From: GCA-003244245 sp035997545
GTDB taxonomy: Bacteria; Actinomycetota; Actinomycetes; Mycobacteriales; Pseudonocardiaceae
Assembly: GCA_035997545.1 (NCBI GenBank)
Contig: DASYIL010000199.1
Location: 1 to 12,981 of the forward strand
Direction: 5' to 3'
DNA length: 12,981 nt
The position numbers and the translations under genes are program-made. A model generated the notes under the pieces. The model was not told where the DNA came from and searched no databases. It saw only the letters and a program-made list of their open reading frames with translations. Positions 5,603 through 12,277 of this stretch are shown one piece after another (the first letter of the stretch is position 1; each line of letters begins with the position of its first letter).

Positions 5603-7210
5603 TCATCTGCGGGCGAGTGCGAACGTGCCGATCCGCGAGGCAGACTCGATCAGTACCCGGCCGTCGGGGGCAGTGCCCATGATAAGCCGGTAGCGCTCGA
5701 AGGTTGGCTTCCGATTCTTCGGCTCGAACTGTAGGTTCACCAGGACTGTGTTGCCCGCCACGGTGACCGGGCCGACAATGCTCACCTGGTCGATCTCGCT
5801 CCAGAACTGGTTGTAGCTCGCGAGCCCCCGGGTCTTGGCGCGCTCGGCAGTGCCGAGGTACTGCCACCCCGCGGTGGTGTCGCCAGGGAGCAGACCGTAA
5901 TAGGTGCGAACAGCCTCTTCCAGCTGTGCGGGTTGGGGCTCTGGGGGTCGGGACTCTGCGGGTGGGGACTCCGCGGGTCCCGGCGGGGCGGCTAGCGCCG
6001 GCGGTAGGGCGCTCGTGCCAGGCGTCGGTGGGGCTGACGCGACTACCGCTGGCTCAGCACGGCGGCCCACCCCGGCGAAGGCCGCGACCACGGCGAGCAC
6101 CAGAAGGCAGCCGACCATCCCAAACAACACCGCTGGCCGGCGCCGCCACGGGCGCCCGCCCCGCACCGGACTGTTCCACCCCGTCTCGTACGGCTCCTGG
6201 GCGGCAGGCAGGTCCACCGCGGTGGGCGTCACCGGGGTGGGCGTCACAGAGGTGGGCGTCACAGAGGTGGGCATCACAGGGCAGGGCGTAGCGGTCTGAG
6301 GGCGCGGCAGCGCGACCGGTGGCGGCCCGCCTGCGGCAGCAACCGCACCGCGCACCTCCACTGCACCGAGGGCTTCCACCGCACCGAGCGCCGTAACCGC
6401 GTCGGACATCGAGGGGCGCTGCCTCGGATCATCCCGAAGCAGCTGCATGAGGACTGCAGACAGCGGCCCGGCCCGCTGCGGGGGTCGCACCCGGCCCTCG
6501 GCGACGGTCCGCAGTAGCGCGAGTGTGTTGTCGTCCAGGCCAAATGGTGGTTCACCTTCCACCGCGGCATACAGGGTCGAGCCCAGCGAGAACACGTCGC
6601 CTGCGGGCCCGGGCAGCTCGCCACGGGCCACCTCCGGCGCGAAGTAGGCGGGCGTGCCGGCCAGGATGCCGGTGCCGGTCACGGTGGCGTCCCAGGTCGC
6701 TCGGGAGATCCCGAAATCGGTGATCTTGACGGTGCCGCCCTGGCTGAGTAGGACGTTGCCCGGCTTGACATCCCGGTGCACGATCCCGGCTTCGTGGGCT
6801 GCGGCCAGCGCGGCGGCGACCTGCCGGCCGACCCTGGCCGCCTCGTGCGGTGCCAGCGTTCCCTGCTCGTCGAGCACCGCGGCCAGGCTGCGCGACGGCA
6901 GGTACTCCATGACTAGCCACGGCACTTCCCGATCACCGGCCCCGCTGCTGCCGGTATCGAGGGCCACGTCGTAGACGCAAATGGCGTGCGGGTGCTGCAA
7001 CCGGGCCGCGATGCGGCCTTCACGCATCGCCCTGGCGCTGGCGGTCTCCGCGTCCACCTCGGCCACTCCGGGCTGCATCAGCAGCTCCTTGAGCGCCACC
7101 GTGCGGTCCAGCCGCAGGTCGTGCGCTCGCCAGACCACGCCCATCGCGCCGACGCCGATCCTGTGCTCGAGGCGGTAGCGATCGGCGACGAGCCGAGCAT
7201 CGATGTTCAT
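5603..7210 (-). CDS. Transmembrane Ser/Thr protein kinase (Pkn/STPK family)
   Basis: A 535-residue receptor kinase of the bacterial Hanks type. Counting from ATG 7210, the kinase domain (about 12-270) has the Gly loop GVGAMGVV (19-26), Lys41 in VALKE, Glu64 in MREGR, the catalytic loop HRDVKPGN (Asp147), DFG (Asp165) and, in the activation loop, TVTGTGILAGTPAYFAPE with the threonines normally autophosphorylated. A low-complexity linker (about 275-345) contains VTPT and LGAVEA repeats. One transmembrane helix (about 360-381, VLFGMVGCLLVLAVVAAFAG) follows, then a Pro/Ala-rich stalk and an extracytoplasmic domain (about 430-535) with an NTF2-like look (YYGLLPGDTTAGWQYL). GTG 7252 is an alternative start, but ATG 7210 has a good GAGGAG site eight bases upstream and begins the conserved NIDARLVADRYRLEHRIG. 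Substrates cannot be told from sequence; the small genes downstream may be cotranscribed. Confidence 0.94.
   Translation of the reverse strand: MNIDARLVADRYRLEHRIGVGAMGVVWRAHDLRLDRTVALKELLMQPGVAEVDAETASARAMREGRIAARLQHPHAICVYDVALDTGSSGAGDREVPWLVMEYLPSRSLAAVLDEQGTLAPHEAARVGRQVAAALAAAHEAGIVHRDVKPGNVLLSQGGTVKITDFGISRATWDATVTGTGILAGTPAYFAPEVARGELPGPAGDVFSLGSTLYAAVEGEPPFGLDDNTLALLRTVAEGRVRPPQRAGPLSAVLMQLLRDDPRQRPSMSDAVTALGAVEALGAVEVRGAVAAAGGPPPVALPRPQTATPCPVMPTSVTPTSVTPTPVTPTAVDLPAAQEPYETGWNSPVRGGRPWRRRPAVLFGMVGCLLVLAVVAAFAGVGRRAEPAVVASAPPTPGTSALPPALAAPPGPAESPPAESRPPEPQPAQLEEAVRTYYGLLPGDTTAGWQYLGTAERAKTRGLASYNQFWSEIDQVSIVGPVTVAGNTVLVNLQFEPKNRKPTFERYRLIMGTAPDGRVLIESASRIGTFALARR
6222..6281. repeat. 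15-bp tandem repeat, four copies, inside the kinase gene
   Basis: The unit GTGGGCGTCACAGAG occurs four times head to tail (6222, 6237, 6252, 6267); the two central copies are identical and the outer copies differ at two to four bases. On the coding strand it gives a pentapeptide SVTPT/PVTPT repeat in the cytoplasmic linker between kinase domain and membrane helix. Because the unit is a multiple of three, copy-number change keeps frame. The Thr-Pro content makes the segment a possible (auto)phosphorylation site. Confidence 0.9.
6341..6394. repeat. 18-bp imperfect tandem repeat, three copies, inside the kinase gene
   Basis: Three 18-bp units beginning at 6341, 6359 and 6377 (consensus CACCGCACCGAGGGCTTC) encode the hexapeptide series LGAVEA, LGAVEV, RGAVAA just after the kinase domain. 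It is separate in unit length and sequence from the 15-bp repeat further along the linker. Confidence 0.75.
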
Positions 7211-7220
7211 CAGCTGCGCT

Positions 7221-7249
7221 CCTCGCTCACGAGGACAGGTTAGAACCTG
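7221..7249 (-). promoter_or_regulatory. Palindrome and Shine-Dalgarno hairpin before the kinase start
   Basis: Immediately upstream of the kinase ATG, CAGGTT-ag-AACCTG (7236-7249) is a perfect interrupted palindrome, followed toward the gene by CCTCG-ctca-CGAGG (7221-7234). In the minus-strand transcript the second element folds into a 5-bp hairpin whose 3' arm contains the first part of the GAGGAG ribosome binding site. The palindrome could be an operator, since it overlaps a TAACCT -10-like sequence; the hairpin could reduce initiation. Both roles are inferred. Confidence 0.35.
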
Positions 7250-7303
7250 CACCTTGGCAAGCGCAGGCGTATCGGTGTCCGGTGCGTCCGGTGGGTCGGG
7301 CGG

Positions 7304-7624
7304 TTACCGGATGTTCAGCCGCCCGCTGCGAAAGCGCGTCCGGGTGTCCTGCAGGGCCAGGTAGCCCGCGACGCCGCTACCGGCTCCGGCCACGATCGCC
7401 AAGACGTCGGCAAACGAGCCGCCGGTGGTGAGCAACAGCGCGAGCAGTGCCACGCCGAGGGTCACCCCGGCCACCGGGACACGACTGCGGACGTACGCAC
7501 TGACCGGTTCCCCGCCGGCTCGCCGGTTGGCGGCCGAGCCCAGTATCGCAAGATATCCACCGTGCGCCGCGGCGGCCAGCAATCCGGCGAGCGCGGCGAG
7601 CAAAGCAATGAGATTGAGCACCAT
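7304..7624 (-). CDS. Small membrane protein, three predicted helices, unknown function
   Basis: A 106-residue hydrophobic protein. Helices are predicted at about 3-28 (LNLIALLAALAGLLAAAAHG), 48-68 (VPVAGVTLGVALLALLLTTG) and 71-90 (FADVLAIVAGAGSGVAGYLAL), with a basic loop NRRAGGEP and a basic tail RTRFRSGRLNIR expected in the cytoplasm. No known motif is visible. ATG 7624 has a weak TGAGG site upstream. It lies 52 bp after the chorismate mutase stop and 93 bp before the kinase start, all on the same strand, so cotranscription with the chorismate mutase is plausible. I do not recognise the family. Confidence 0.72.
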   Translation of the reverse strand: MVLNLIALLAALAGLLAAAAHGGYLAILGSAANRRAGGEPVSAYVRSRVPVAGVTLGVALLALLLTTGGSFADVLAIVAGAGSGVAGYLALQDTRTRFRSGRLNIR

Positions 7625-7676
7625 GTTGCCAGTGTGCCTCAGGGGGCGAGGTCGGTGCCGGTGCGCAGCGGGGCGA

Positions 7677-7970
7677 TCAGCGACCGAGCCTGCCGCGCCC
7701 CAACCTCAGCAGCAGCATCGCCAGCTCGCGGCCCTCGGTGCCCAGGTCGCGGTAGCGGTCCCGCACGGCCATCTCGCGGCCGTGCACAACCCGGGGACCG
7801 CCGGCGGCTCGGCGGACGCTGCCGATCGTCTGGGACACCGCGGTGCGGCGCTGCACCAGCCGCAGAATCTCGGTGTCGAGGTAGTCGATCTCGGCGCGTA
7901 GTGCGGCGAGATCGGTCGTGGAGCCGTCCTGGGTTTCAGGCGCTGCCTCGGTGGTCGCGTGATCGGGCAT
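7677..7970 (-). CDS. aroQ: Chorismate mutase, AroQ-delta type
   Basis: A 97-residue cytoplasmic chorismate mutase converting chorismate to prephenate in Phe/Tyr synthesis. The sequence matches the M. tuberculosis Rv0948c type: LRAEIDYLDTEILRLVQRR, then IGSVRRAAGGPRVVHGREM, and the end LLLRLGRGRLGR. The active-site arginines of that enzyme (18, 35, 46, 58) correspond to Arg25, Arg42, Arg53 and Arg65 here. The conserved RLGRGRLG tail is the part that, in the mycobacterial enzyme, is involved in activation by complex formation with DAHP synthase, so the same partnership is expected. ATG 7970 is chosen because an AGGAG site lies nine bases upstream; a frame extension to GTG 8069 would translate through strong hairpins and is not homologous. 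The gene stands near uvrD1, as in M. tuberculosis (Rv0948c-Rv0949). Confidence 0.93.
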   Translation of the reverse strand: MPDHATTEAAPETQDGSTTDLAALRAEIDYLDTEILRLVQRRTAVSQTIGSVRRAAGGPRVVHGREMAVRDRYRDLGTEGRELAMLLLRLGRGRLGR

Positions 7971-8012
7971 CTCAGTGGTCTCCTGTGTCCTGAGCCCGCG
8001 TTCCCGGCAGCA

Positions 8013-8101
8013 ACGACGCCCCGGGTCCGTGGACTCCGGGGCGTCGTAATGGTCTGTGTCGTGCGTCACGCCATTACGGGCACCGGGATCCGGTACCCGT
8101 A
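8013..8101 (-). promoter_or_regulatory. Three stacked, overlapping hairpins in the chorismate mutase leader
   Basis: Hairpin A: arms 8013-8028 (ACGACGCCCCGGGTCC) and 8031-8047, 16 bp with one bulged T and a 2-base apex. Hairpin B: CGTAATGG (8045-8052) with CCATTACG (8071-8078). Hairpin C: arms 8075-8086 and 8090-8101 (CCGGTACCCGTA), 12 bp with one G-U pair in the minus-strand RNA. B shares three bases with A and four with C. The set precedes the chorismate mutase gene by 43 bp. No T tract follows A on the coding strand. It may be a composite U-less terminator after the DedA gene, or a leader with alternative folds; the sequence alone does not decide. Confidence 0.55.
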
Positions 8102-8132
8102 AAAAAAGCGATGGCGACTCAGCACGACATCG
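8101..8132 (-). terminator. Possible intrinsic terminator at the end of the DedA gene
   Basis: In the minus-strand transcript CGATG (8132-8128) can pair with CATCG (8113-8109), followed almost at once by seven U (8107-8101), a rare tract in this GC-rich DNA. The DedA stop codon lies in the loop. The stem is only five base pairs, so strength is doubtful; the following hairpin C may add to it. Confidence 0.4.
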
Positions 8133-8802
8133 AGTCTGCCACGTTGCCTGGCGCGGCGTCCACCTTCCCCTCCGGGGCTGGATCCTCCTCTTCGGCCATC
8201 CGGCGAACCATCCTGGTCAGCACGGTGAAGCCCAGCACGGTCACCACCACCGACGCCACCAGCAGCGCCAGCGGCCGGCCGGTGGAAGCGTCGAGCCGTT
8301 CGCCGGCCCCGCCGGCCAGCACCCCGAGAGACACATAGAAGCTGGAGTAGGCCAGCGCGCCGGTCGCGGTGAGCAGGATGAATCGCTTGCGCGGCACCTG
8401 CAGGGTGCCGGCCAGCAGCGGGATCAGGTAGTTGAGTAACGGCATGAACTGGACCATGGCAAGGGTGCGGCCGGCCGGGCCGCGTAGCAGCCGCTCCGCC
8501 TGCATCCACCGGTCGGAACCGAACCGCCGGCCCAGCCAGCTGCGCCGGATGGCGGGACCGCTCCAGCGACCCAGCATGTAGCTGACGGTGTAGCCCAGCA
8601 CGGTCCCGATCACCCCGCCCGCCACCACGATCGGCGCACCGGCCGGGCCTACCGCGGCCGCCGGAATCATCAGCAGCAGGTCGCCCGGCAGCAGCGCACC
8701 GATCAGGGCCAGGCTGTCCAAGAACATCGCCAGCGCCACCCCAACCAGCAGCAGAACGGGAGAACCCTTCGCCATGTGTTCAAGCCAGCTGACGGGATCC
8801 AC
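8119..8802 (-). CDS. DedA-family (VTT-like) membrane protein, atypical motif
   Basis: A 227-residue polytopic membrane protein of the DedA/SNARE-associated superfamily, whose members take part in lipid scrambling, undecaprenyl-phosphate recycling and proton-dependent envelope homeostasis. Visible family features are a first hydrophobic block ending in IGALLPGDLLLMIPAAA (PGE is usual, here PGD), the segment GGVIGTVLGYTVSYMLGR, and the re-entrant motif PLLNYLIPLLAGTLQVPRKR. The two arginines of the usual RFxPxxRxxxPxxAG motif are Gln118 and Asn124 here. Further helices lie at about 141-165 and 177-197, and the C-terminal tail is acidic then polar and cytoplasmic. GTG 8802 has an excellent AGGAGG site six bases upstream. 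The gene is divergent from the helicase gene; the 150 bp between them must hold both promoters, but I see no convincing -35/-10 pair or LexA box there. Confidence 0.85.
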   Translation of the reverse strand: MDPVSWLEHMAKGSPVLLLVGVALAMFLDSLALIGALLPGDLLLMIPAAAVGPAGAPIVVAGGVIGTVLGYTVSYMLGRWSGPAIRRSWLGRRFGSDRWMQAERLLRGPAGRTLAMVQFMPLLNYLIPLLAGTLQVPRKRFILLTATGALAYSSFYVSLGVLAGGAGERLDASTGRPLALLVASVVVTVLGFTVLTRMVRRMAEEEDPAPEGKVDAAPGNVADSMSC

Positions 8803-8952
8803 TGCACCCTCCTGCGGGCTGACTCTGCGGAGTGGCCCCCTGCAGGACTCTGCCTCCTCGCCGGATCGTTCGCCACATCGATGGATAGCGCTTTCAGCGG
8901 ACTCTCAGCAATGCCCGGTTGGTTGGTGCCTCCCGGTACCGTGGTCGCTACG

Positions 8953-11322
8953 ATGAGTGCCTTCACCGCTGCCCCCCCACAAGACCTGCTCGCCGGACTC
9001 AACCCGCAGCAACGTGCGGCGGTGGAGCATGTCGGCTCCCCGCTGCTCATCGTCGCGGGAGCCGGGTCCGGCAAGACCCGGGTGCTCGCCCACCGCATCG
9101 CCTACTTGCTCGGCCAGCGCGGCATCGCGCCCGGCCAGGTGCTGGCGATCACCTTCACGAACAAGGCCGCGGCGGAGATGAGGGAGCGGGTCACCGCGCT
9201 GGTCGGCAGGCGCGCTGCGGTGATGTGGGTGTCGACGTTCCACTCGATGTGCGTGCGGATCTTGCGCCGGGAGGCTGGGCATATTTCTTCTGGGAACCTG
9301 TCCGGGCTGACGTCGAACTTCTCCATCTACGACGCCGACGACACCCGCCGCCTGATCGCGATGGTGGCCCGCGACCTGGATCTGGACCCCAAGCGGTACC
9401 CCGCCCGCACCGTGGCGGCGAAGATCTCCAACCTGAAAAACGAACTGGTGGACCCCCATGGTGCCGCTGCCGCTGCCTCCGATGACCTCGATCGCCGGGT
9501 GGCCGAGGTCTACGCCGGTTACCAGCGGCGGTTGGCCACATCGAACGCGCTGGACTTCGACGACCTGATCATGCGCACCGTCGAGCTGCTGCAGACTCTG
9601 CCTGACGTTGCCGAGTACTACCGGCGCCGGTTCCGCCATGTCCTGGTCGACGAGTACCAGGACACCAACCACGCGCAGTACGTGTTGGTCGGCGAGCTGG
9701 TCGCGGCGCCGGCCGAGGGCGTGGACCCCGCCGAGCTGTGTGTGGTGGGCGACGCAGACCAGTCCATCTACGCTTTCCGCGGCGCCACGATCCGCAACAT
9801 CGAGGAGTTCGAGCGGGACTTCCCGGACGCTCGGACGATCCTGCTGGAGCAGAACTACCGGTCCACCCAGACGATCCTGTCCGCCGCGAACGCGGTGATT
9901 TCCCGCAACCCCGGCCGCCGGGACAAGCGGCTGTGGTCGGCTGCGGGGGACGGCGAGCCGATCGTCGGCTACGTCGCCGACAACGAGCACGACGAGGCCG
10001 CGTTCGTCGCTTCGGAGATCGACCGGCTGGTCGACGGCGGCGAGGCCCGGTTCGGCGACGTGGCGGTGTTCTACCGGACCAACAACTCCTCCCGGGTGTT
10101 CGAGGAAATGTTCATCCGGCTCGGGTTGCCCTACAAGGTGGTCGGTGGGGTGCGCTTCTACGAGCGTCGCGAGGTCCGAGACGCACTGGCCTACCTGCGG
10201 GTGCTGGACAATCCCGAGGACACCGTGTCGCTGCGCCGGATCCTCAACACGCCGCGCCGGGGGATCGGGGACCGCGCCGAGGCCGTGGTGGCGGCGCATG
10301 CTGAGCGGGAGCGGATCTCTTTCGCTGCGGCGCTGCGGGCCGCCGCGGCCGGCCAAGAGATTCCCCTGCTCAATCGGAGATCCCGCAACGCGATCACGGC
10401 GTTCGTGGTGTTGATGGACGAGCTGCGGGAGAAGGTCGCGGCGGGCGAGGACGTCGCGGAGGTTCTCGACGCGGTGCTCGAGCGTACCGGCTACCGGGCC
10501 GAGCTGGACGCGTCGGAGGATCCGCAGGACGCTTCCCGGCTGGACAACCTCACCGAGCTGGTGACCGTGGCACGGGAGTTCGGGACGGAGATCGGTCCAG
10601 TGGTACCGGTCGAGGACGGTGGCGCCGAGCCTGGCTCGCTGGCGGCGTTCCTGGAGCGGGTCGCGTTGGTCGCCGACGCTGACCAGATTCCGGACGATGA
10701 TGGGTCATCCGGCGGTGTGGTGACCTTGATGACCCTGCACACCGCCAAGGGCCTGGAGTTTCCGGTGGTTTTCCTCACCGGCTGGGAGGACGGGCTGTTC
10801 CCCCACCTGCGCGCACTGGGGGACCCGACCGAGCTCGCTGAGGAGCGCCGGTTGGCCTACGTCGGGCTGACTAGGGCCCGGCACCGGCTCTACCTGTCCC
10901 GGGCGATCACCCGGTCGGCCTGGGGACAGCCGATGACCAACCCGGCGTCGCGCTTCTTGGCCGATGTGCCCGAGTCGCTGGTGAGCTGGCGGCGCGAGGA
11001 GCCCGAGCGGGCCGGCCCGGTCGCCCGGACGGTCTTCGGTCATCCAGGGTTGCGCGAGCGCGGTGCTGATGTCACCGGCGGAGACTCAGCGCAGGCCGGG
11101 GTGGCGGCCCGCGGCCTGCGCACGACCCCGTTCCGGGGCTGGCAGAACGCTCCAGCGCTGGTGCTGGACGTGGGGGACCGGGTCACGCACGACAAGTACG
11201 GTCTGGGCACCGTGGTGGCTACCGACGGCAGTGGCCCTCGGGCCACCGCGACCATCGACTTCGGCTCGGCGGGGACGGTTCGGTTGATGCTCATCGGCGG
11301 GGTCCCTCTGGTGAAACTCTAA
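8953..11322 (+). CDS. pcrA: ATP-dependent 3'-5' DNA helicase UvrD1/PcrA
   Basis: A 789-residue superfamily 1A helicase used in nucleotide excision repair, replication restart and transcription-coupled repair. Motifs in order: Q motif LNPQQRAAVEH, Walker A AGAGSGKTR (Lys41), Ia ITFTNKAAAEMRERV, Walker B VDEYQDTN (Asp233-Glu234), III VVGDADQSIYAFRGA, IV LEQNYRSTQTIL, V LMTLHTAKGLEFPVVF (about 590) and VI EERRLAYVGLTRARHRLY (about 630). A variable linker leads to a C-terminal Tudor-like domain (about 734-789, VLDVGDRVTHDKYGLGTVV), which in PcrA/UvrD1 contacts RNA polymerase. ATG 8953 starts the conserved region correctly; the open frame upstream to 8776 overlaps the DedA gene and is not homologous. 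The protein has only two cysteines (Cys100, Cys263), none in the 2B domain. A five-residue AT-rich insertion lies near residue 112. Its neighbour, the chorismate mutase gene, matches mycobacterial gene order. Confidence 0.97.
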   Translation: MSAFTAAPPQDLLAGLNPQQRAAVEHVGSPLLIVAGAGSGKTRVLAHRIAYLLGQRGIAPGQVLAITFTNKAAAEMRERVTALVGRRAAVMWVSTFHSMCVRILRREAGHISSGNLSGLTSNFSIYDADDTRRLIAMVARDLDLDPKRYPARTVAAKISNLKNELVDPHGAAAAASDDLDRRVAEVYAGYQRRLATSNALDFDDLIMRTVELLQTLPDVAEYYRRRFRHVLVDEYQDTNHAQYVLVGELVAAPAEGVDPAELCVVGDADQSIYAFRGATIRNIEEFERDFPDARTILLEQNYRSTQTILSAANAVISRNPGRRDKRLWSAAGDGEPIVGYVADNEHDEAAFVASEIDRLVDGGEARFGDVAVFYRTNNSSRVFEEMFIRLGLPYKVVGGVRFYERREVRDALAYLRVLDNPEDTVSLRRILNTPRRGIGDRAEAVVAAHAERERISFAAALRAAAAGQEIPLLNRRSRNAITAFVVLMDELREKVAAGEDVAEVLDAVLERTGYRAELDASEDPQDASRLDNLTELVTVAREFGTEIGPVVPVEDGGAEPGSLAAFLERVALVADADQIPDDDGSSGGVVTLMTLHTAKGLEFPVVFLTGWEDGLFPHLRALGDPTELAEERRLAYVGLTRARHRLYLSRAITRSAWGQPMTNPASRFLADVPESLVSWRREEPERAGPVARTVFGHPGLRERGADVTGGDSAQAGVAARGLRTTPFRGWQNAPALVLDVGDRVTHDKYGLGTVVATDGSGPRATATIDFGSAGTVRLMLIGGVPLVKL

Positions 11323-11357
11323 TGCGTCGGCTCCGGTGCCGGGGGCACGATGGGCCG

Positions 11358-11754
11358 ATGACGGCAACTAAGGTTATCGTCCGAGCAGCGACCAGCGCGG
11401 ACGCTATCCTGTCCATTTACCAGCCCATCGTGAACGAGACGGTGTTTTCATTTGTCGGCAGATTGCTCGGTCTGCCTTGGTCCGGAGCACCGGTTGCGGG
11501 GTCTAGGGTGTCTGCTTTACGAACGTTTGATAGCCGAGGTCGGGGATCTCGGCTATGTATCGCTGTTCGCCGGCACCCTGCCGAACGAGGCTAGCGTCGG
11601 CCTGCACGAGGCCGTGGGCTTCGAGGCCGTTGGGGTGTTCCGGCACGACGGCTACAAGCACGGTTGCTGGTATGACGTGGGGTGGTGGCCGAAGTCGCTG
11701 CGCGACTTGCCGGCGCAGCCGTCAGAGCCCCGGGAGTGGCAGCCGACCGGGTAG
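11358..11754 (+). pseudogene. PAT-like GNAT acetyltransferase with internal deletion
   Basis: Both ends of a phosphinothricin acetyltransferase-like GNAT protein are present, but the middle is missing. From ATG 11358 the first 30 residues read TKVIVRAATSADAILSIYQP then IVNETVFSF, the expected N-terminus. Around 11450-11475 the frame changes from 3 to 1 and resumes at VCLGPEHRLRGLGCLLYERL, which contains the acetyl-CoA loop (usually RGxG), followed by YVSLFAG-TLPNEASVGLHE, AVGFEAVGVFRHDGYKHGCW and DVGWWPKSLRD. By comparison with the family (about 170 residues), some 60 residues between the two parts are gone, and one codon is missing in FAG-TLPNE. The product would lack the central beta sheet and cannot work. 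The remains start 36 bp after the helicase stop, on the same strand. Intact relatives acetylate small amines; here only the record is left. Confidence 0.82.
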
Positions 11755-11815
11755 CGTCCGTGTCGCACGAATCTGCAGAAGATTTCTTCCTGCGGCCACG
11801 CCGGAGCGCCGGAAA

Positions 11816-11976
11816 ATGTCAGACCCCGTGTCTAGCATTCGGCGTGTGACGGTGCGGCAACTGATTCCACAGGGCTTGAGCGAGATGGCTCCTGGCCCGG
11901 AGTTGGCGATGCTGCTTGCCGGCATCGATATGTCCGCGTTGACCGGGGCGGATGCCGTGTTGCCTTTCGGGTCACT
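11816..11976 (+). pseudogene. DUF222/HNH-endonuclease-like N-terminal remnant
   Basis: From ATG 11816 (or GTG 11847) a short frame contains LSEMAPGPELAMLLAGIDMS followed by ALTGADAV. This resembles the conserved N-terminus of the actinobacterial DUF222 (13E12-type) HNH endonuclease family, which reads MAPGPELAxLLAxID and then xLxGxD. After VLPFGS near 11972 the frame stays open to a TGA at 12194 but the sequence no longer looks like the family, so the helical DUF222 body and the HNH domain are absent. Those genes are multi-copy and often degraded in actinomycetes. I give moderate confidence, since only about 35 residues support the match. Confidence 0.45.
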
Positions 11977-12277
11977 AACCACCAGTAGTGATCGCTGCAG
12001 TGACCGGCAGGGGGTGCTCTGGAGGCATTCCCGTACCTGCCCGGTCGAGCTTGCGGTGCACTCCTGCCCGGGTGTGGCACTGTTTCTCGCGGCGCTTCGA
12101 ACCGTGCTCCTCCCGGCCTTGAGCCCCAGTCGTCGCCACGCCTCCTCCTACTGGCCCCGGCGGGCAGCATTCCTACTGCTGGTTGTCCGAGCCTGAACGC
12201 TTCGCCCGACCGCCACGTCGACCGTCGTCCCACCGACCGTGGTCGCCGCGCTGCTCCCCCAACGTCCGTCAACATGG
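11977..12277. other. About 300 bp with no recognisable gene
   Basis: Frames stay open on several strands because of high GC, but none has a family signature, a ribosome binding site or a consistent pattern. The stretch begins with an inverted repeat, GGTCACT (11970-11976) and AGTGACC (11999-12005), with 22 bases between the arms, right where the DUF222-like similarity ends. It may mark a deletion or insertion scar. I see nothing else in it. Confidence 0.5.

Noticed and set aside
6222..6281. CRISPR-like array
   Set aside because: Units of 15 bp are contiguous without spacers and lie in frame in the kinase gene.
7971..8069. N-terminal extension of the chorismate mutase from GTG 8069
   Set aside because: The extension runs through strong hairpins, has no ribosome binding site and is not homologous; ATG 7970 has an AGGAG site.
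8075..8107. Intrinsic terminator on the plus strand made of hairpin C and the A tract
   Set aside because: The tract after the stem is A on the plus strand, giving A and not U in RNA; on the minus strand the U tract comes before this stem.
8803..8952. LexA/SOS box for uvrD1
   Set aside because: Only a partial TCGTTCG-like match is present; no full TCGAAC-N4-GTTCGA-type site.
8905..10356. 483-codon minus-strand frame inside the helicase gene
   Set aside because: Antisense to conserved helicase motifs; composition is His/Arg/Gly-rich as expected for the complement of a GC-rich coding frame.
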